A stretch of DNA of 64,000 nt from Pseudovibrio exalbescens DSM 16456 (GCF_000422785.1 NZ_KE383918.1:1-64000); one strand, 5' to 3'; positions 35,256 to 44,857 are shown, numbered from the stretch's first letter. Notes: generated from the sequence alone by a model not told the origin. Made by a program: numbers and translations.

Positions 35256-36287
35256 TTGTCCGAAATCACATCGAAAACGGCGAATGAAACGCCTGCGGCG
35301 CGGTCAAAGGGGGCAAGGCCAGTTCAACTGGGTGTCATTGGCACCTTTTTGGCGCGGCAAGGGATTTTGGTTGCTTTTGCGCTTTTCATGATTGGCTTCA
35401 CCATCGCCAATGAACGCTTTTTGGATCCCGACAACATCATGGGCGTTATTCGCTCCTCTGCCATTTTGGGAGTTATGGCGTTGGGCGTAACCTTTGTCGT
35501 CATCAGCGGTAATCTGGATCTCTCGGTGGGGTCCATGATGTCTTTCGCCACCATTGTGGTGCTTGATCTTCATGACAAGCTGGGACCGGCTCTGGCGATT
35601 CCGTCCATGTACGCCATGGTGCTTTGCCTTGGCGCGTTCATCGGGTTCCTGGTGGGGTACCTTCGCCTCAACTCACTCATTGTCACGCTTGGCATGCTCT
35701 CTGCAATTCATGGGCTTACCCTCACATATTCTGGAGGGAAGAACATGGATATCGCCGACAAGGAAGGCACATGGTTCGATGTATTCGGCCAATCCGCCGT
35801 GCTGGGAATTCCTGTTCCCATTCTGCTGTTTGCGCTTTTGGCATCTGGCCTCGGCATCATGTTGGCCAAGACACCTTTTGGGCGCAAGGTGTACGCGGTC
35901 GGCGGCAACGGCACTGCGGCTACCTTCTCAGGCATTCGTCGGGCGCGGGTGGTGTTCACTTGCTATCTCATCTCGGCATTTTGTGTTGCTACGGCGGGGC
36001 TCATTCAAGCCAGTAGATCTCTGGGCAGCCAGAATACCGTCGGGCAGGGGTTGGAGTTGGAGGTTCTGGCGGCGGTCATTCTTGGAGGAGCTTCCCTGAT
36101 GGGTGGGGCTGGCACGATTTTCAAGACAGTGATTGGTGTTCTCATTCTGGGGTTCATTCAGAACGGTCTGCTGCTGGTCGGCCTCCAATTCTATGCTCAG
36201 TATGTCGTTACCTGGATCATCATCATTCTTGCAGTCTGGCTGGATATCGCAGCCAAGCGCGGCAAGCTTTGGTCGCCGATTGCTTGA
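35256..36287 (+). CDS. sugar ABC transporter permease (RbsC-like), first
   Basis: 343 residues with eight to ten hydrophobic segments. The BPD_transp_2 signatures are GVTFVVISGNLDLSVGSMM near residue 90 and VLAAVILGGASLMGGAGT near residue 270. The start is TTG 35256, with GGGAGG upstream and no nearby ATG. It pairs with the second permease 13 nt downstream to form a heterodimeric channel. Confidence 0.93.
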   Translation: MSEITSKTANETPAARSKGARPVQLGVIGTFLARQGILVAFALFMIGFTIANERFLDPDNIMGVIRSSAILGVMALGVTFVVISGNLDLSVGSMMSFATIVVLDLHDKLGPALAIPSMYAMVLCLGAFIGFLVGYLRLNSLIVTLGMLSAIHGLTLTYSGGKNMDIADKEGTWFDVFGQSAVLGIPVPILLFALLASGLGIMLAKTPFGRKVYAVGGNGTAATFSGIRRARVVFTCYLISAFCVATAGLIQASRSLGSQNTVGQGLELEVLAAVILGGASLMGGAGTIFKTVIGVLILGFIQNGLLLVGLQFYAQYVVTWIIIILAVWLDIAAKRGKLWSPIA

Positions 36288-36300
36288 AGGAGGTTGAAAA

Positions 36301-37302
36301 ATGGAACCTGGAACTTTGAGCACTTACCTGAAGCGCGGCGCGATCTGGGGCTTCATTGTGCTAGAGCTGATCTTCTTTTCCATCGCCGGGGAATTCCTGT
36401 CACTCAGCGACAAGCCATTCATGGATCTGGACAACATGCTGTTGTTGTTCAAACAGTCTGCACCCATAGGCATCATTGCCATCGGTATGACGTTGATCAT
36501 GATCAACGGCAATATTGACCTGAGTGTGGGTGCGATCTTTGCCATGAGTGCCGTCATCTTCCTCGATAGCATGACATGGCCGATTTTTGCGGGCTTGGGA
36601 GATGCTGTCATTCCGGTAGCATGGGTTTTGGCCTTGTTGACAGGTGTTGGTCTGGGGGCAATCAATGGCTTGATTGTCTGGAAAACCGGCGTGGACGCCT
36701 TCATCGTCACGCTCGGAGCGATGCTCGGTTATCGTGGGCTTGTCTTCATGTACAATGGAGAGCAGCCGACTTCTCACTTGAACTGGACGCTGGTGGATTT
36801 CGCCGAAGCGCAATTCCTTGGGATCCACACGGCCACATGGTTCCTGCTGGGTGTGACATTAGTGCTCTGGTTCATCATGACCCGCACCGTGCATGGTCGC
36901 AATGCCTATGCAATTGGTGACAATCGAGAAGCGGCAGTAAACGCTGGCATACGGGTTGGGCCACATTTTCTTATCAATTTCATGATTATCGGCTTTCTGG
37001 CGGCTCTGTCGGCCGTGGTGTTTTACGCCGAGTCCGGCTCGGTCAATCCCAATGATGGCGAGCTCTACGAACTGTGGGCCATCACGGCGGTTGTCTTGGG
37101 CGGCACCAAATTGGCTGGCGGTTCCGGCTCTATCATTTCTACATTCGGCGGGGTTCTCGCCATTCAATTGCTGAGGAAAGGCCTTGGCCACATCGGGGCG
37201 GACACCGAGACCGTCAATCTTGTGATCGGTCTCATTCTGATCGCCGTCTTGTTCCTGGATCGTCAACTAAATCTGAAGGGCCGGGAGGCATTGCGCATAT
37301 GA
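36301..37302 (+). CDS. sugar ABC transporter permease (RbsC-like), second
   Basis: 333 residues, the same family as its upstream neighbour: GMTLIMINGNIDLSVGAIFAM, VDAFIVTLGAMLGYRGLVFMY, ITAVVLGGTKLAGGSGSI. Its stop overlaps the ATPase start by 4 nt. Two different permeases rather than a homodimer is typical of several polyol and hexose importers of this class. Confidence 0.93.
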   Translation: MEPGTLSTYLKRGAIWGFIVLELIFFSIAGEFLSLSDKPFMDLDNMLLLFKQSAPIGIIAIGMTLIMINGNIDLSVGAIFAMSAVIFLDSMTWPIFAGLGDAVIPVAWVLALLTGVGLGAINGLIVWKTGVDAFIVTLGAMLGYRGLVFMYNGEQPTSHLNWTLVDFAEAQFLGIHTATWFLLGVTLVLWFIMTRTVHGRNAYAIGDNREAAVNAGIRVGPHFLINFMIIGFLAALSAVVFYAESGSVNPNDGELYELWAITAVVLGGTKLAGGSGSIISTFGGVLAIQLLRKGLGHIGADTETVNLVIGLILIAVLFLDRQLNLKGREALRI

Positions 37303-38810
37303 GCGAGCAAACACCTGCACTGCGACTGGAGAACATCACCAAGACCTTTCCGGGGGTAAAGGCACTGGATGATGTGTCCTTCTCGGTTCTGCCGGGCGAA
37401 GTCCATGCTCTGATGGGTGAAAATGGCGCGGGTAAGTCGACACTTATGAAAGTCCTGGGCGGGTTGCATCAACCCGATGACGGACAGATCATTGTTGGCG
37501 AACAACCGGTTCGCATGGCATCCCCCCTTGATGCCAAGTCAAAAGGCATCGTCTTCATTCATCAAGAGTTGAGCTTGGCGGATGAACTGACTGTCGCCGA
37601 AAACATTTATCTTGGCGAATTGCCCCGCAAGCGCTTTGGGTTGGTGGATTGGCGCAGGTTGTATGCGCAAACCAACGAGATACTCAAGCGGTTGAACGTC
37701 TCGTTTGATGCCCGGGCTCTGGTGGGGGATCTGTCGATTGCCAACCAGCAAATGGTTGAAATCGCGCGGGCTTTAACAGTCGACGCCAAGGCCGTCATCT
37801 TTGATGAGCCTACTGCTTCGCTGACAGATGCCGAAAAGGTGGTGTTGTTTGACGTGATTTCCGACCTGAAATCCTCTGGTGTGGGCATCATCTACATTTC
37901 GCACCGCATGGAAGAGATTTTCAAGATCACGGATCGCATCAGTGTCCTGCGCGATGGGGCCTATCGCGGCACGCTCGAAACCAGCAAGACAAATGACGAA
38001 GACATCACGCAACTGATGATTGGCCGTACGTTGGACTTGTCTCGCAACCTCGCCCACCATGACGTTGGGGATGTGGTGCTCAAAGTGGATAACCTGTCTT
38101 GTGGTCACTTGTACGAGAATGTGAGCTTTGAAGTGCGTCACGGCGAGGTTGTTGGGTTCTACGGCCTGGTCGGGGCAGGGCGAACTGCGATTGCCGAGAC
38201 ATTGTTTGGCCTGCGTGAACCAACAGCAGGGCGTATATATCTGGATGGCCAGCCAACGCGCATTCACTCACCAGCGGATGCAATCCGCCGCGGAATTTCG
38301 CTTGTTCCGGAAGACCGCAAGGCCCAAGGGCTCGTCCTTGGCATGAACTGCCGGGATAATATGACCTTGCCGCAAGTGGATGATCTCAAGGCAGGCCCCT
38401 TCGTGGCCGAAGGGGCGGAAATCGCGATCTTCGATCAGTACCGTGATCGGCTCGACATTCGAACCCCCGGCTGGCGACAGTCTGTTGGAAATCTGTCCGG
38501 CGGAAATCAGCAAAAGATTGTTATTGGCAAATGGCTCTCCATGCATCCCAACGTCTTGATTGTTGACGAGCCAACCCGTGGCATTGATGTGGGTAGCAAA
38601 TCTGAAATTCACAATCTGATCCGCGACTTGGCCGGACTTGGTTATGCCGTGATCGTGATCAGCTCCGAAATGCCGGAGGTGCTGCATGTCAGTGACCGGA
38701 TTGTTGCCATGTTCTCTGGAAAAATCATGCGCACGTTTACGTCTGAGGAAGTCACGGAAGACAACCTGATCCAAGCTATCTCTGGCTTGTCGGCAGACAA
38801 GGTTGCGTGA
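37299..38810 (+). CDS. sugar ABC transporter ATPase with two ABC domains (RbsA/MglA-like)
   Basis: 503 residues from ATG 37299 (ATGA overlap with the permease). The first ABC domain is complete: Walker A MGENGAGKST, signature LSIANQQMVEIARAL, Walker B AVIFDEPTASL. The second has the degenerate Walker A usual for this family (GLVGAGRTAIAE) and an intact LSGGNQQKIVIGKWL with VLIVDEPTRGID. It powers the importer; last gene of the operon before a terminator stem. Confidence 0.95.
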   Translation: MSEQTPALRLENITKTFPGVKALDDVSFSVLPGEVHALMGENGAGKSTLMKVLGGLHQPDDGQIIVGEQPVRMASPLDAKSKGIVFIHQELSLADELTVAENIYLGELPRKRFGLVDWRRLYAQTNEILKRLNVSFDARALVGDLSIANQQMVEIARALTVDAKAVIFDEPTASLTDAEKVVLFDVISDLKSSGVGIIYISHRMEEIFKITDRISVLRDGAYRGTLETSKTNDEDITQLMIGRTLDLSRNLAHHDVGDVVLKVDNLSCGHLYENVSFEVRHGEVVGFYGLVGAGRTAIAETLFGLREPTAGRIYLDGQPTRIHSPADAIRRGISLVPEDRKAQGLVLGMNCRDNMTLPQVDDLKAGPFVAEGAEIAIFDQYRDRLDIRTPGWRQSVGNLSGGNQQKIVIGKWLSMHPNVLIVDEPTRGIDVGSKSEIHNLIRDLAGLGYAVIVISSEMPEVLHVSDRIVAMFSGKIMRTFTSEEVTEDNLIQAISGLSADKVA

Positions 38811-38830
38811 TTGGAAACCGCATACCAAAA

Positions 38831-38854
38831 CCATAGCCACTGAAGTGGCTATGG
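38831..38854. terminator. stem-loop between convergent ABC and sit operons
   Basis: CCATAGCCAC-TGAA-GTGGCTATGG is a perfect 10-bp stem with a tetraloop. Read leftward it is followed by TTTT, and read rightward by TTCTTTTT after a short gap. It can serve both converging operons. Confidence 0.85.
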
Positions 38855-38876
38855 CTGGTGGGTGGGTTCTTTTTGA

Positions 38877-39734
38877 TCAGGCTTCGGCTTCTTCTTGGGC
38901 CAGCTTGAGTGATTGCCGGCGGTTGAGATGGAGACGGCGTCCGAAGGCCAGAATGAACATGCCCGTCAGGATCAGGATAATCGTTGGAGCCGGTGCGCTA
39001 TCGAGGAAGAAACTGGCATAAGTGCCAAGGATCATGGCAAACATGCAGGTCAAAACCGCCACAATCAGCATGTGTCCGAACCGGCGCACCAACAAAAAGG
39101 CGATGGCTCCTGGCGCGATCAACAGCCCGATGGCGAGAATAAGACCGGCAGCGGCAAGTGTTGCGACGATCGTGAGTGACAGTGCGGCCAGTAGGCCGTA
39201 GTGCAGCACGTTCACCGGCAAACCCGAGGCCTGTGCCTGTGCCGGGTCAAATGCGTGAAGGAGCAGATCTTTCCACTTCAACACTATAGCGCCTGATACC
39301 ACCAAGGAAATGAGCCCCGCAGTCCACAACTCATGCGGCTCGACACCCAGCATGTTGCCGAACAGAATGTGGTCGAGGTGCGCATTGGTCTCGATGGAGA
39401 CGTAAAGCACGATCCCGATCCCGAACATGCCGGAAAAAACCACACCCATGACAGTGTCTTGTTTGACCCGGCTGTTGTACGAGAGATATCCGGTCGCCAG
39501 TGAGCAGGTCATGCCAGCGACAAAAGCGCCGATGATCAGTGGAATGTTGAGGATGTACGCCAGCACAATGCCGGGTAGAACGGCATGGCTTACAGCGTCT
39601 CCCATCAATGCCCAGCCTTTCAACACAAGATAGCAGGACAAAAGGGCCGTCGGCACCGCAACGAGCAGGGAGATGTAAAATGCGTTCTGCATGAAGGGGA
39701 ACTGGAACGGCATCAACAAGTTGGACAGATCCAT
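38877..39734 (-). CDS. sitD: manganese/iron ABC transporter permease SitD-like
   Basis: 285 residues, about eight membrane segments, ABC-3 permease family (LVAVPTALLSCYLVLKGWALMGDAVSHAVLPGIVLAY, ITAPGAIAFLLVRRFGHML-like stretch near the end). Last gene of a leftward four-gene operon. It starts within the stop codon of sitC, so the two permeases are translationally coupled and likely form the channel together. Confidence 0.9.
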   Translation of the reverse strand: MDLSNLLMPFQFPFMQNAFYISLLVAVPTALLSCYLVLKGWALMGDAVSHAVLPGIVLAYILNIPLIIGAFVAGMTCSLATGYLSYNSRVKQDTVMGVVFSGMFGIGIVLYVSIETNAHLDHILFGNMLGVEPHELWTAGLISLVVSGAIVLKWKDLLLHAFDPAQAQASGLPVNVLHYGLLAALSLTIVATLAAAGLILAIGLLIAPGAIAFLLVRRFGHMLIVAVLTCMFAMILGTYASFFLDSAPAPTIILILTGMFILAFGRRLHLNRRQSLKLAQEEAEA

Positions 39735-40621
39735 TACAGGCCCTCCTGCTGTGTCTGCTCGAAATCGTTAGCCGCAAGGGCTGCCTTGGCTTTGCGCCGT
39801 GCGGCCAAGAGACCATGCTTTGGTGCAAATACGAAGGTGATGAGAAAAATCACCGTTTGTAGCGTGACGATAATGCCCCCGGTGGCGCCGTTCAGGAAAT
39901 AGCTCGCATAGGCCCCGACAAAGCTGGTGATTGCACCAATGCAGACAGAAAGCAGGATCAAGCGGGGGAACCGGTCGCATAGCAGGTAAGCTGTCGCACC
40001 CGGGGTTACGACCATGGCGATCACCAGAAATGCGCCGACGGTCTGCATTGCAGCAACAACCGAAGCGGAAAGCAAGACAAAGAAAATTGCCTTCAAAAGG
40101 CCAGGGTTCAGGCCGATGGACCGGGCATGGTTCTCGTCAAAGAAGGTCACCATCAGGTCTTTCCACTTGGCGAGCAAGATAGCTAGCGACACAAAGCCGA
40201 TAATTGCCAGCTGCAGAGTATCTTCTGGCGTAATCGCAAGAATATTGCCCATGGTGATGGTTTGAATGCTGACGGTCATCGGGTTCACGGAGACCATGAA
40301 CAAGCCCAGACCGAAAAAGGAGGTGAAGATCAATCCGATAATCACGTCCACTTTCAAGCCAGAGCGCTCCGAAAGGAACAGCATGGCCCCCGCTGCCAAA
40401 CCGCCGGCAAGGAATGCACCAAGCGAGAACGGTAGGCCAAGCATGTATGCACCGGCCACGCCGGGAACGACGGAGTGGGACAAGGCGTCGCCGATCAGTG
40501 ACCAACCCTTGAGCATCAGGTAGGCAGACAAGAACGCACACACGCCGCCAACCAACGCCGAAACCCACATGGCATTGGTCATGTAGCTGTAGGTGAATGG
40601 TTCCAACAGATATTCAAGCAT
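39734..40621 (-). CDS. sitC: manganese/iron ABC transporter permease SitC-like
   Basis: 295 residues from ATG 40621. ABC-3 permease family with the hallmark [32 protein letters not shown] near the start and [19 protein letters not shown] later. Its start overlaps the ATPase stop by 8 nt. Homologous to the next gene, as SitC and SitD are to each other. Confidence 0.9.
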   Translation of the reverse strand: MLEYLLEPFTYSYMTNAMWVSALVGGVCAFLSAYLMLKGWSLIGDALSHSVVPGVAGAYMLGLPFSLGAFLAGGLAAGAMLFLSERSGLKVDVIIGLIFTSFFGLGLFMVSVNPMTVSIQTITMGNILAITPEDTLQLAIIGFVSLAILLAKWKDLMVTFFDENHARSIGLNPGLLKAIFFVLLSASVVAAMQTVGAFLVIAMVVTPGATAYLLCDRFPRLILLSVCIGAITSFVGAYASYFLNGATGGIIVTLQTVIFLITFVFAPKHGLLAARRKAKAALAANDFEQTQQEGL

Positions 40622-41522
40622 GCTTTTTCTTCTTTCCGCTGACCTGTGTTTCGTCGCCATAGCGCACGAAAGGACGCTCATCATCGGTAAGAATGGTCAC
40701 CTTGCGGGGATCTCCGTCCTTGTGCAGTTGAGGACCGCTCAAGGTGAAGTGACGCAAGGCCCCGCCAAAGGCATGCTCAAGGTTTTCCGGTGTAAATGTA
40801 GTCTCTGTTGGACCATACCCCAGCACTGTTCCCTTCACCAGAACGGTGCGGTCACAGAACTCGGGAACAGACCCCAGATTGTGAGTGGAGACCAGCATGA
40901 CGCGGCCTTCAGCACGCAGTTCTCTCAAAAGGGCAACAATCTGGTCTTCGGTTTTTACGTCCACGCCGGTAAAAGGCTCGTCCAGCAGGATCACTTTGCC
41001 GTCCTGCGCCAAGGCGCGGGCCAGAAACACCCGCTTGCGCTGGCCGCCCGAGAGTTCGCCGATCTGGCGATGGCGAAATTCCTGCATGTTGACGCGCTTC
41101 AGCGCCTGATCAACGGCATCGTGATCTGCTTTGGATGGACGGCGCAAGAAACCCATGTGGCCGTAGCGTCCCATCATCACTACGTCTTCCACCAGCACCG
41201 GAAACGCCCAATCCACTTCCTCAGACTGAGGAACATAGGCGACAAGATTTTCCTTGAGCGCTTGCTTGACGGTGCGACCCAGTAGCAGGATCTCACCGCG
41301 GGCCGCAGGGACAAAACCCATGATGGTTTTGAAAAGCGTTGACTTTCCTGCGCCATTTACCCCGACAAGTGCGGTCACGGTGCCGCGCGGAATTTCAAAA
41401 TTGGCGTTGTACAGCGCCGTATGGCCGTTTCGGTAGGTCACTGTCACGTTGCTGGCAATGATGCCGCCGCCCGGCCCGTGTTCTGTGGCGCGTGTTTCGA
41501 TATCTTCTAGCTTGGCAAGCAT
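40614..41522 (-). CDS. sitB: manganese/iron ABC transporter ATPase SitB-like
   Basis: 302 residues from ATG 41522, with GAGG upstream. Walker [12 protein letters not shown], signature [15 protein letters not shown], Walker [13 protein letters not shown] and switch His in VSTHNLG. A 30-residue C-terminal tail rich in Lys (GKKKKHA) extends beyond the usual length. Energises metal uptake together with SitC and SitD. Confidence 0.93.
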   Translation of the reverse strand: MLAKLEDIETRATEHGPGGGIIASNVTVTYRNGHTALYNANFEIPRGTVTALVGVNGAGKSTLFKTIMGFVPAARGEILLLGRTVKQALKENLVAYVPQSEEVDWAFPVLVEDVVMMGRYGHMGFLRRPSKADHDAVDQALKRVNMQEFRHRQIGELSGGQRKRVFLARALAQDGKVILLDEPFTGVDVKTEDQIVALLRELRAEGRVMLVSTHNLGSVPEFCDRTVLVKGTVLGYGPTETTFTPENLEHAFGGALRHFTLSGPQLHKDGDPRKVTILTDDERPFVRYGDETQVSGKKKKHA

Positions 41523-41611
41523 GTTTGAACCTCGGGCATACACTCGGGAAGATCCGAGAGGCCCCCGCGAGACTAGGACGCGGGGGCGGATGGTTTGTAG
41601 TCACTGTAACT

Positions 41612-42514
41612 TTAATTGGTGCCGCTGGTCAGGCCTTTGGCAACTGTTTCTGATGTGACGCGCAGCAGATCCAGGTATGTTGGAACTGGGCCGTCTGCTT
41701 CACTCAAGGAGTCTACGTAGAGCACACCGCCGTAGTTTGCGCCGGTTTCCCGTGCAACCTGTTCGGCCGGGGCAGAACTGACGGTGCTTTCACAGAAGAC
41801 CACGGGAATGTTGTTGTCTCTCACACCGTCAATGACTTTGCGCACCTGTTGTGGCGTGCCGACCTGGTCCGCATTCATCGGCCAGAGATACAGTTCCTTC
41901 ATGTTGAAGTCCTTGGCTAGATAGCTGAAGGCACCTTCACAGGTGACAAGCCAGCGACGGTCCTCGGATATCTGCGAAATCTGCTCCCGCAGTGGTTCAA
42001 GGGTCGCGCGCAACTGATCTTTGTAGGCACCGGCATTCTTGACGTAGGTTGCCGCATTCTCAGGATCGTGCTCGGCGAGAGCTTCCATGATGTTGTCGAT
42101 GTAAATGAGAGCGTTGTCGAGGCCCATCCAGGCGTGAGGATTTGGTTTGCCTTCATAAGAACCTGAGGCGATGGAAATCGGGTCGATCCCGTCGGTCAGG
42201 GTCACGGATGGCACGCCGTCAAGGTTGGACAGAAACTGCTCGAACCATAGCTCAAGGTTCATTCCGTTCCATAGAATGAGATCGGCATCGCTGGCCCGGA
42301 CAATGTCCTGAGGCGTAGGTTCGTAGCCATGGATCTCTGCGCCAGGCTTGGTGACGGACACAACGTCGGCGGCATTACCGGCAACATTCTGTGCCATGTC
42401 GGCCAGAACGGTGAAAGTCGTAACCACCTTCAACTTGTCCTGCGCCAGTGCAGAAGTTCCAAGAAGAGCAAGGGCTGCGGTGCTCAAGGCAAGGCGACTT
42501 AGTGTCTTCGACAT
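41612..42514 (-). CDS. sitA: manganese/iron ABC transporter binding protein SitA-like
   Basis: 300 residues with a signal peptide (MSKTLSRLALSTAALALLGTSALAQ). Cluster A-I metal-binding protein. Likely ligands are His in IHGYEPTP, His in KPNPHAWM, Glu in VTCEGAFSYL and Asp in YVDSLSEADG. The His-His-Glu-Asp set and the absence of a His-rich loop point to Mn or Fe rather than Zn. Well-placed CAGGAG before ATG 42514. First gene of sitABCD, 89 bp before sitB, behind twin operator boxes. Confidence 0.93.
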   Translation of the reverse strand: MSKTLSRLALSTAALALLGTSALAQDKLKVVTTFTVLADMAQNVAGNAADVVSVTKPGAEIHGYEPTPQDIVRASDADLILWNGMNLELWFEQFLSNLDGVPSVTLTDGIDPISIASGSYEGKPNPHAWMGLDNALIYIDNIMEALAEHDPENAATYVKNAGAYKDQLRATLEPLREQISQISEDRRWLVTCEGAFSYLAKDFNMKELYLWPMNADQVGTPQQVRKVIDGVRDNNIPVVFCESTVSSAPAEQVARETGANYGGVLYVDSLSEADGPVPTYLDLLRVTSETVAKGLTSGTN

Positions 42515-42557
42515 TTATCTCTCCTGAAGATCAAGCGAACCGTTGATCCATATTTGA

Positions 42558-42608
42558 TGCAATTGCGAATGATTTGCAACTAATATTGCAATTGCGAATG
42601 ACTTGCAA
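42558..42608. promoter_or_regulatory. twin 22-bp operator boxes between sitA and the Fur-family gene
   Basis: TGCAATTGCGAATGATTTGCAA (42558-42579) and its near copy with C at position 16 (42587-42608) are direct repeats 29 bp apart, each an imperfect palindrome with TGCAA arms. They lie 44 bp upstream of sitA and just before the fur-like gene. Position and form fit metal-dependent control of both genes, similar to Mur/Fur-alpha boxes; the exact regulator is inferred. Confidence 0.82.
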
Positions 42609-42642
42609 TAGCAATAATGCGCGTTTTGCGGGAGTAGAGGCG

Positions 42643-43089
42643 ATGAAACTCGCCTCAGGATCAAAGAGAGGGCATTTCATGTTCGACGGCAAAGCCATAT
42701 TGAAGCAGGCCGGTTTGCGGGTGACGCCCCAGCGTCTAGCAGTCATCTCAATCCTCGAAAGAGCCACGGATCATCCAAAAGCCTCGGAAGTTCTGCAACG
42801 GGCTCATAAAATCGACGATACACTATCAAATTCAACTGTCTATCGTACGCTCTACCTGTTGGAGCAGGCCGGCATGATTACTCGGACTGTCACTTTGGGG
42901 GAGTCGGCCCGCTTCAAGTTGGTGGGCAAAAGCGGGTATGAGCAGCTTGTCGACGTTGAAACAGGCGAAACCCTTGAGATCGCTTCGGAAGAATTACAGC
43001 TTTTAAGAGCGCGCTTGCTTCGAGAAATAGGATATGACGTCGTCTCTCACCGCTCCATCGTTCGAGCGCGACGTTTGGCGGTTAAGTAG
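42643..43089 (+). CDS. Fur-family regulator lacking the histidine cluster
   Basis: 148 residues from ATG 42643 (GGAG upstream); ATG 42679 with GAGAGG is equally possible and gives a more usual 136. The DNA-binding half is typical: GLRVTPQRLAVISIL, HPKASEVLQRAH, LSNSTVYRTLYLLEQAGMI. In the second half the HxHHH..C..C stretch that binds metal in Fur, Zur and Mur is replaced by KSGYEQLVDVETGETLEI; only scattered His remain, and no Cys. It may sense metal through other residues, or another signal. Divergent from sitA with shared boxes, so it probably controls uptake of Mn or Fe. Confidence 0.82.
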   Translation: MKLASGSKRGHFMFDGKAILKQAGLRVTPQRLAVISILERATDHPKASEVLQRAHKIDDTLSNSTVYRTLYLLEQAGMITRTVTLGESARFKLVGKSGYEQLVDVETGETLEIASEELQLLRARLLREIGYDVVSHRSIVRARRLAVK

Positions 43090-43159
43090 TAGCTATTACC
43101 CTTTTTGTCTTCGGTAGCGTGCGTCCGGATTGTAAGTCGCAAACGTGCCGCTGCTCTCC

Positions 43160-44569
43160 TCATTCTGAGGAGTAGGGAGAGAAGCCGGCGCTGTTGGAGT
43201 CAATGTCGATGGACCGCCCGACCATTGGAAAGGCTCGTTGTGTGCACTTTTCACGCGGACAGATCTTGCAGCCGGCCCCAATCGGGGTTGTGGCATCCGG
43301 ATCGGTCAAATCCAGCCCCTTGGAGTAAACAAGGCGGCTGGCGTGTTGAATGTCGCATCCGAGTGCGATCGAGAAGAACTTTCCCGGTGCTCCGAACCGT
43401 CCGTATCCGCTTTGAACCGTGCGCGTGACCCAGAAGTAGGTTCGTCCGTCCGGCATCTGCGCGATCTGGGTCAGAATCTGCCCTGGTTGGTCGAAGGCGG
43501 CATGAACTTTCCAGAGCGGACAACTCCCGCCAACTTTCGAGAAATGAAAGTCGGTTGCTGATTGGCGTTTTGAGATGTTGCCCGCGCGATCGACGCGCAG
43601 AAAGAAAAACGGGATCCCCTTGGCGCTGGGCTTTTGCAGCGTGCTAAGCCGGTGACAGGTTGTTTCAAAGCCGGCTCCAAACCGGCGAGACAGCCAGGTG
43701 ATGTCATAACGGCTCTTTTCTGCGGCCTTCCAGAATTTGTCGTAGGGCATCATGAGGGCGGCGGCAAAATACTTGGCAAGACCAATGCGAGCCAGTTCCT
43801 CTGCTTCGTTGGTGACAAATCCACCGCTTGCCACCTGTCGCTCGATCTCGGTCGAGGCTTCCAGTAGCCCGATCTGCGTCGCCATCTGGAACGCCCGTTG
43901 ACCACCGCGCAAGCCGCGATCGATTTGGAGTACTTTCTCCGTCGTATCATAATGGCGGATCTGACCATTCTCCGGAGACTCCACCAAAGCAACCTCGATA
44001 TCGTGTCGGTTGCGAAGACGGCGCGTCAATCCATCCAGCGTTTGGCCAACAGACAAGGATGCGTTCTCAAAGATCGCTTCCGCCTTGTTGTCCAGTTGTT
44101 CGAAATAGTTGCGTTTGTCATAGAAGAAGTCGCGCACATCCTCAAAAGCTGTCCGAGCATTGGCAGTAGGGGTGGTCGGCGTACTGCCCAGTACCTGAGT
44201 CTTGGCTAGCTCATCTGCTTCGCGGTAATCGCGATATAACTTAACAAAACGTCTAGCAACTGCCGGCATGTTATCAACAAGGTCGCGCAGTTGGGCGGCC
44301 GTAACCGAGTCCTCATGCAGGTCACTGTGAAAAACTTCACGTAGTTCTGCGAGCAGTCGGGCGTCTCCCTCCTCGGAAAAGAACTGGATATCAAGGCCGA
44401 ATTCCGAGTTGATTTTCAGCAAAACCTGGACCGTCAACGGGCGTTGATTTCGCTCCAGCTGATTGAGGTAACTTGATGATATATCAAGGCGTTGAGCCAG
44501 CGCGGCTTGTGTGAGTTTGTGTTGCTCTCGCAGCTGTCTCAAGCGTCCACCAAGGAATGCTTTCTTCAT
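43160..44569 (-). CDS. RamB/ScfR-type XRE regulator with ImmA/IrrE-like and Cys-rich C-terminal domains
   Basis: 469 residues from ATG 44569. N-terminal XRE helix-turn-helix (LRQLREQHKLTQAALAQRLDISSSYLNQLERNQRP), a middle ImmA/IrrE-like region, and a C-terminal DUF2083-type domain. The last contains cysteines in GGSCPLWKVH, LGCDIQHA, GAGCKICPREKCTQRAFP that could bind a cofactor or sense acyl-CoA. Family members (RamB, PrpR, MccR/ScfR) control acetate, propionate or glyoxylate-cycle genes. It is divergent from isocitrate lyase, which fits that role. It converges on the fur-like gene. Confidence 0.9.
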   Translation of the reverse strand: MKKAFLGGRLRQLREQHKLTQAALAQRLDISSSYLNQLERNQRPLTVQVLLKINSEFGLDIQFFSEEGDARLLAELREVFHSDLHEDSVTAAQLRDLVDNMPAVARRFVKLYRDYREADELAKTQVLGSTPTTPTANARTAFEDVRDFFYDKRNYFEQLDNKAEAIFENASLSVGQTLDGLTRRLRNRHDIEVALVESPENGQIRHYDTTEKVLQIDRGLRGGQRAFQMATQIGLLEASTEIERQVASGGFVTNEAEELARIGLAKYFAAALMMPYDKFWKAAEKSRYDITWLSRRFGAGFETTCHRLSTLQKPSAKGIPFFFLRVDRAGNISKRQSATDFHFSKVGGSCPLWKVHAAFDQPGQILTQIAQMPDGRTYFWVTRTVQSGYGRFGAPGKFFSIALGCDIQHASRLVYSKGLDLTDPDATTPIGAGCKICPREKCTQRAFPMVGRSIDIDSNSAGFSPYSSE

Positions 44570-44576
44570 GGCTTGA

Positions 44577-44640
44577 CCTTTGCAATCTTCGCAATTCGCA
44601 AGATTTGGCTTTGCAATTCTTCGCTTTTTCAGGCGTTTCA
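44577..44640. promoter_or_regulatory. repeated TTTGCAA/TTCGCAA motifs between regulator and aceA
   Basis: TTTGCAA occurs at about 44579 and 44610. TTCGCAA occurs at about 44588 and 44595, in tandem seven bases apart. RamB-type regulators are reported to bind TTTGCAAA-like sites, so this cluster just upstream of the regulator start is its likely operator and may also act on aceA. Confidence 0.6.
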
Positions 44641-44857
44641 CACAGAATGGGCTGCAAATATTGTGAAGACAAGCCGGTTAACCAAAGGGAGTAGCCAACG
44701 GACGGCCCCTCAAGCAGGCGTCTTTGCAGAAGGACACAACGCTCACAGGGTGGTTGGCTCCTCCCAATCCCGAACAGGGTGACCGGTATCATAACAGAGC
44801 GCAAGACGGGCTGGGAGGTCCGGTTTGACGCTGTCATGAAATCGAGGAGGTAAAAAC

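Noticed and set aside
37074-38810. Longer start at 37074 for the ABC ATPase
   Set aside because: It would overlap the permease by over 200 bp. ATG 37299 gives the usual N-terminus and a 4-nt overlap.
41612-42514. Zinc-specific ZnuA
   Set aside because: There is no His-rich loop, and the third ligand is Glu rather than His, so Mn or Fe is more likely.
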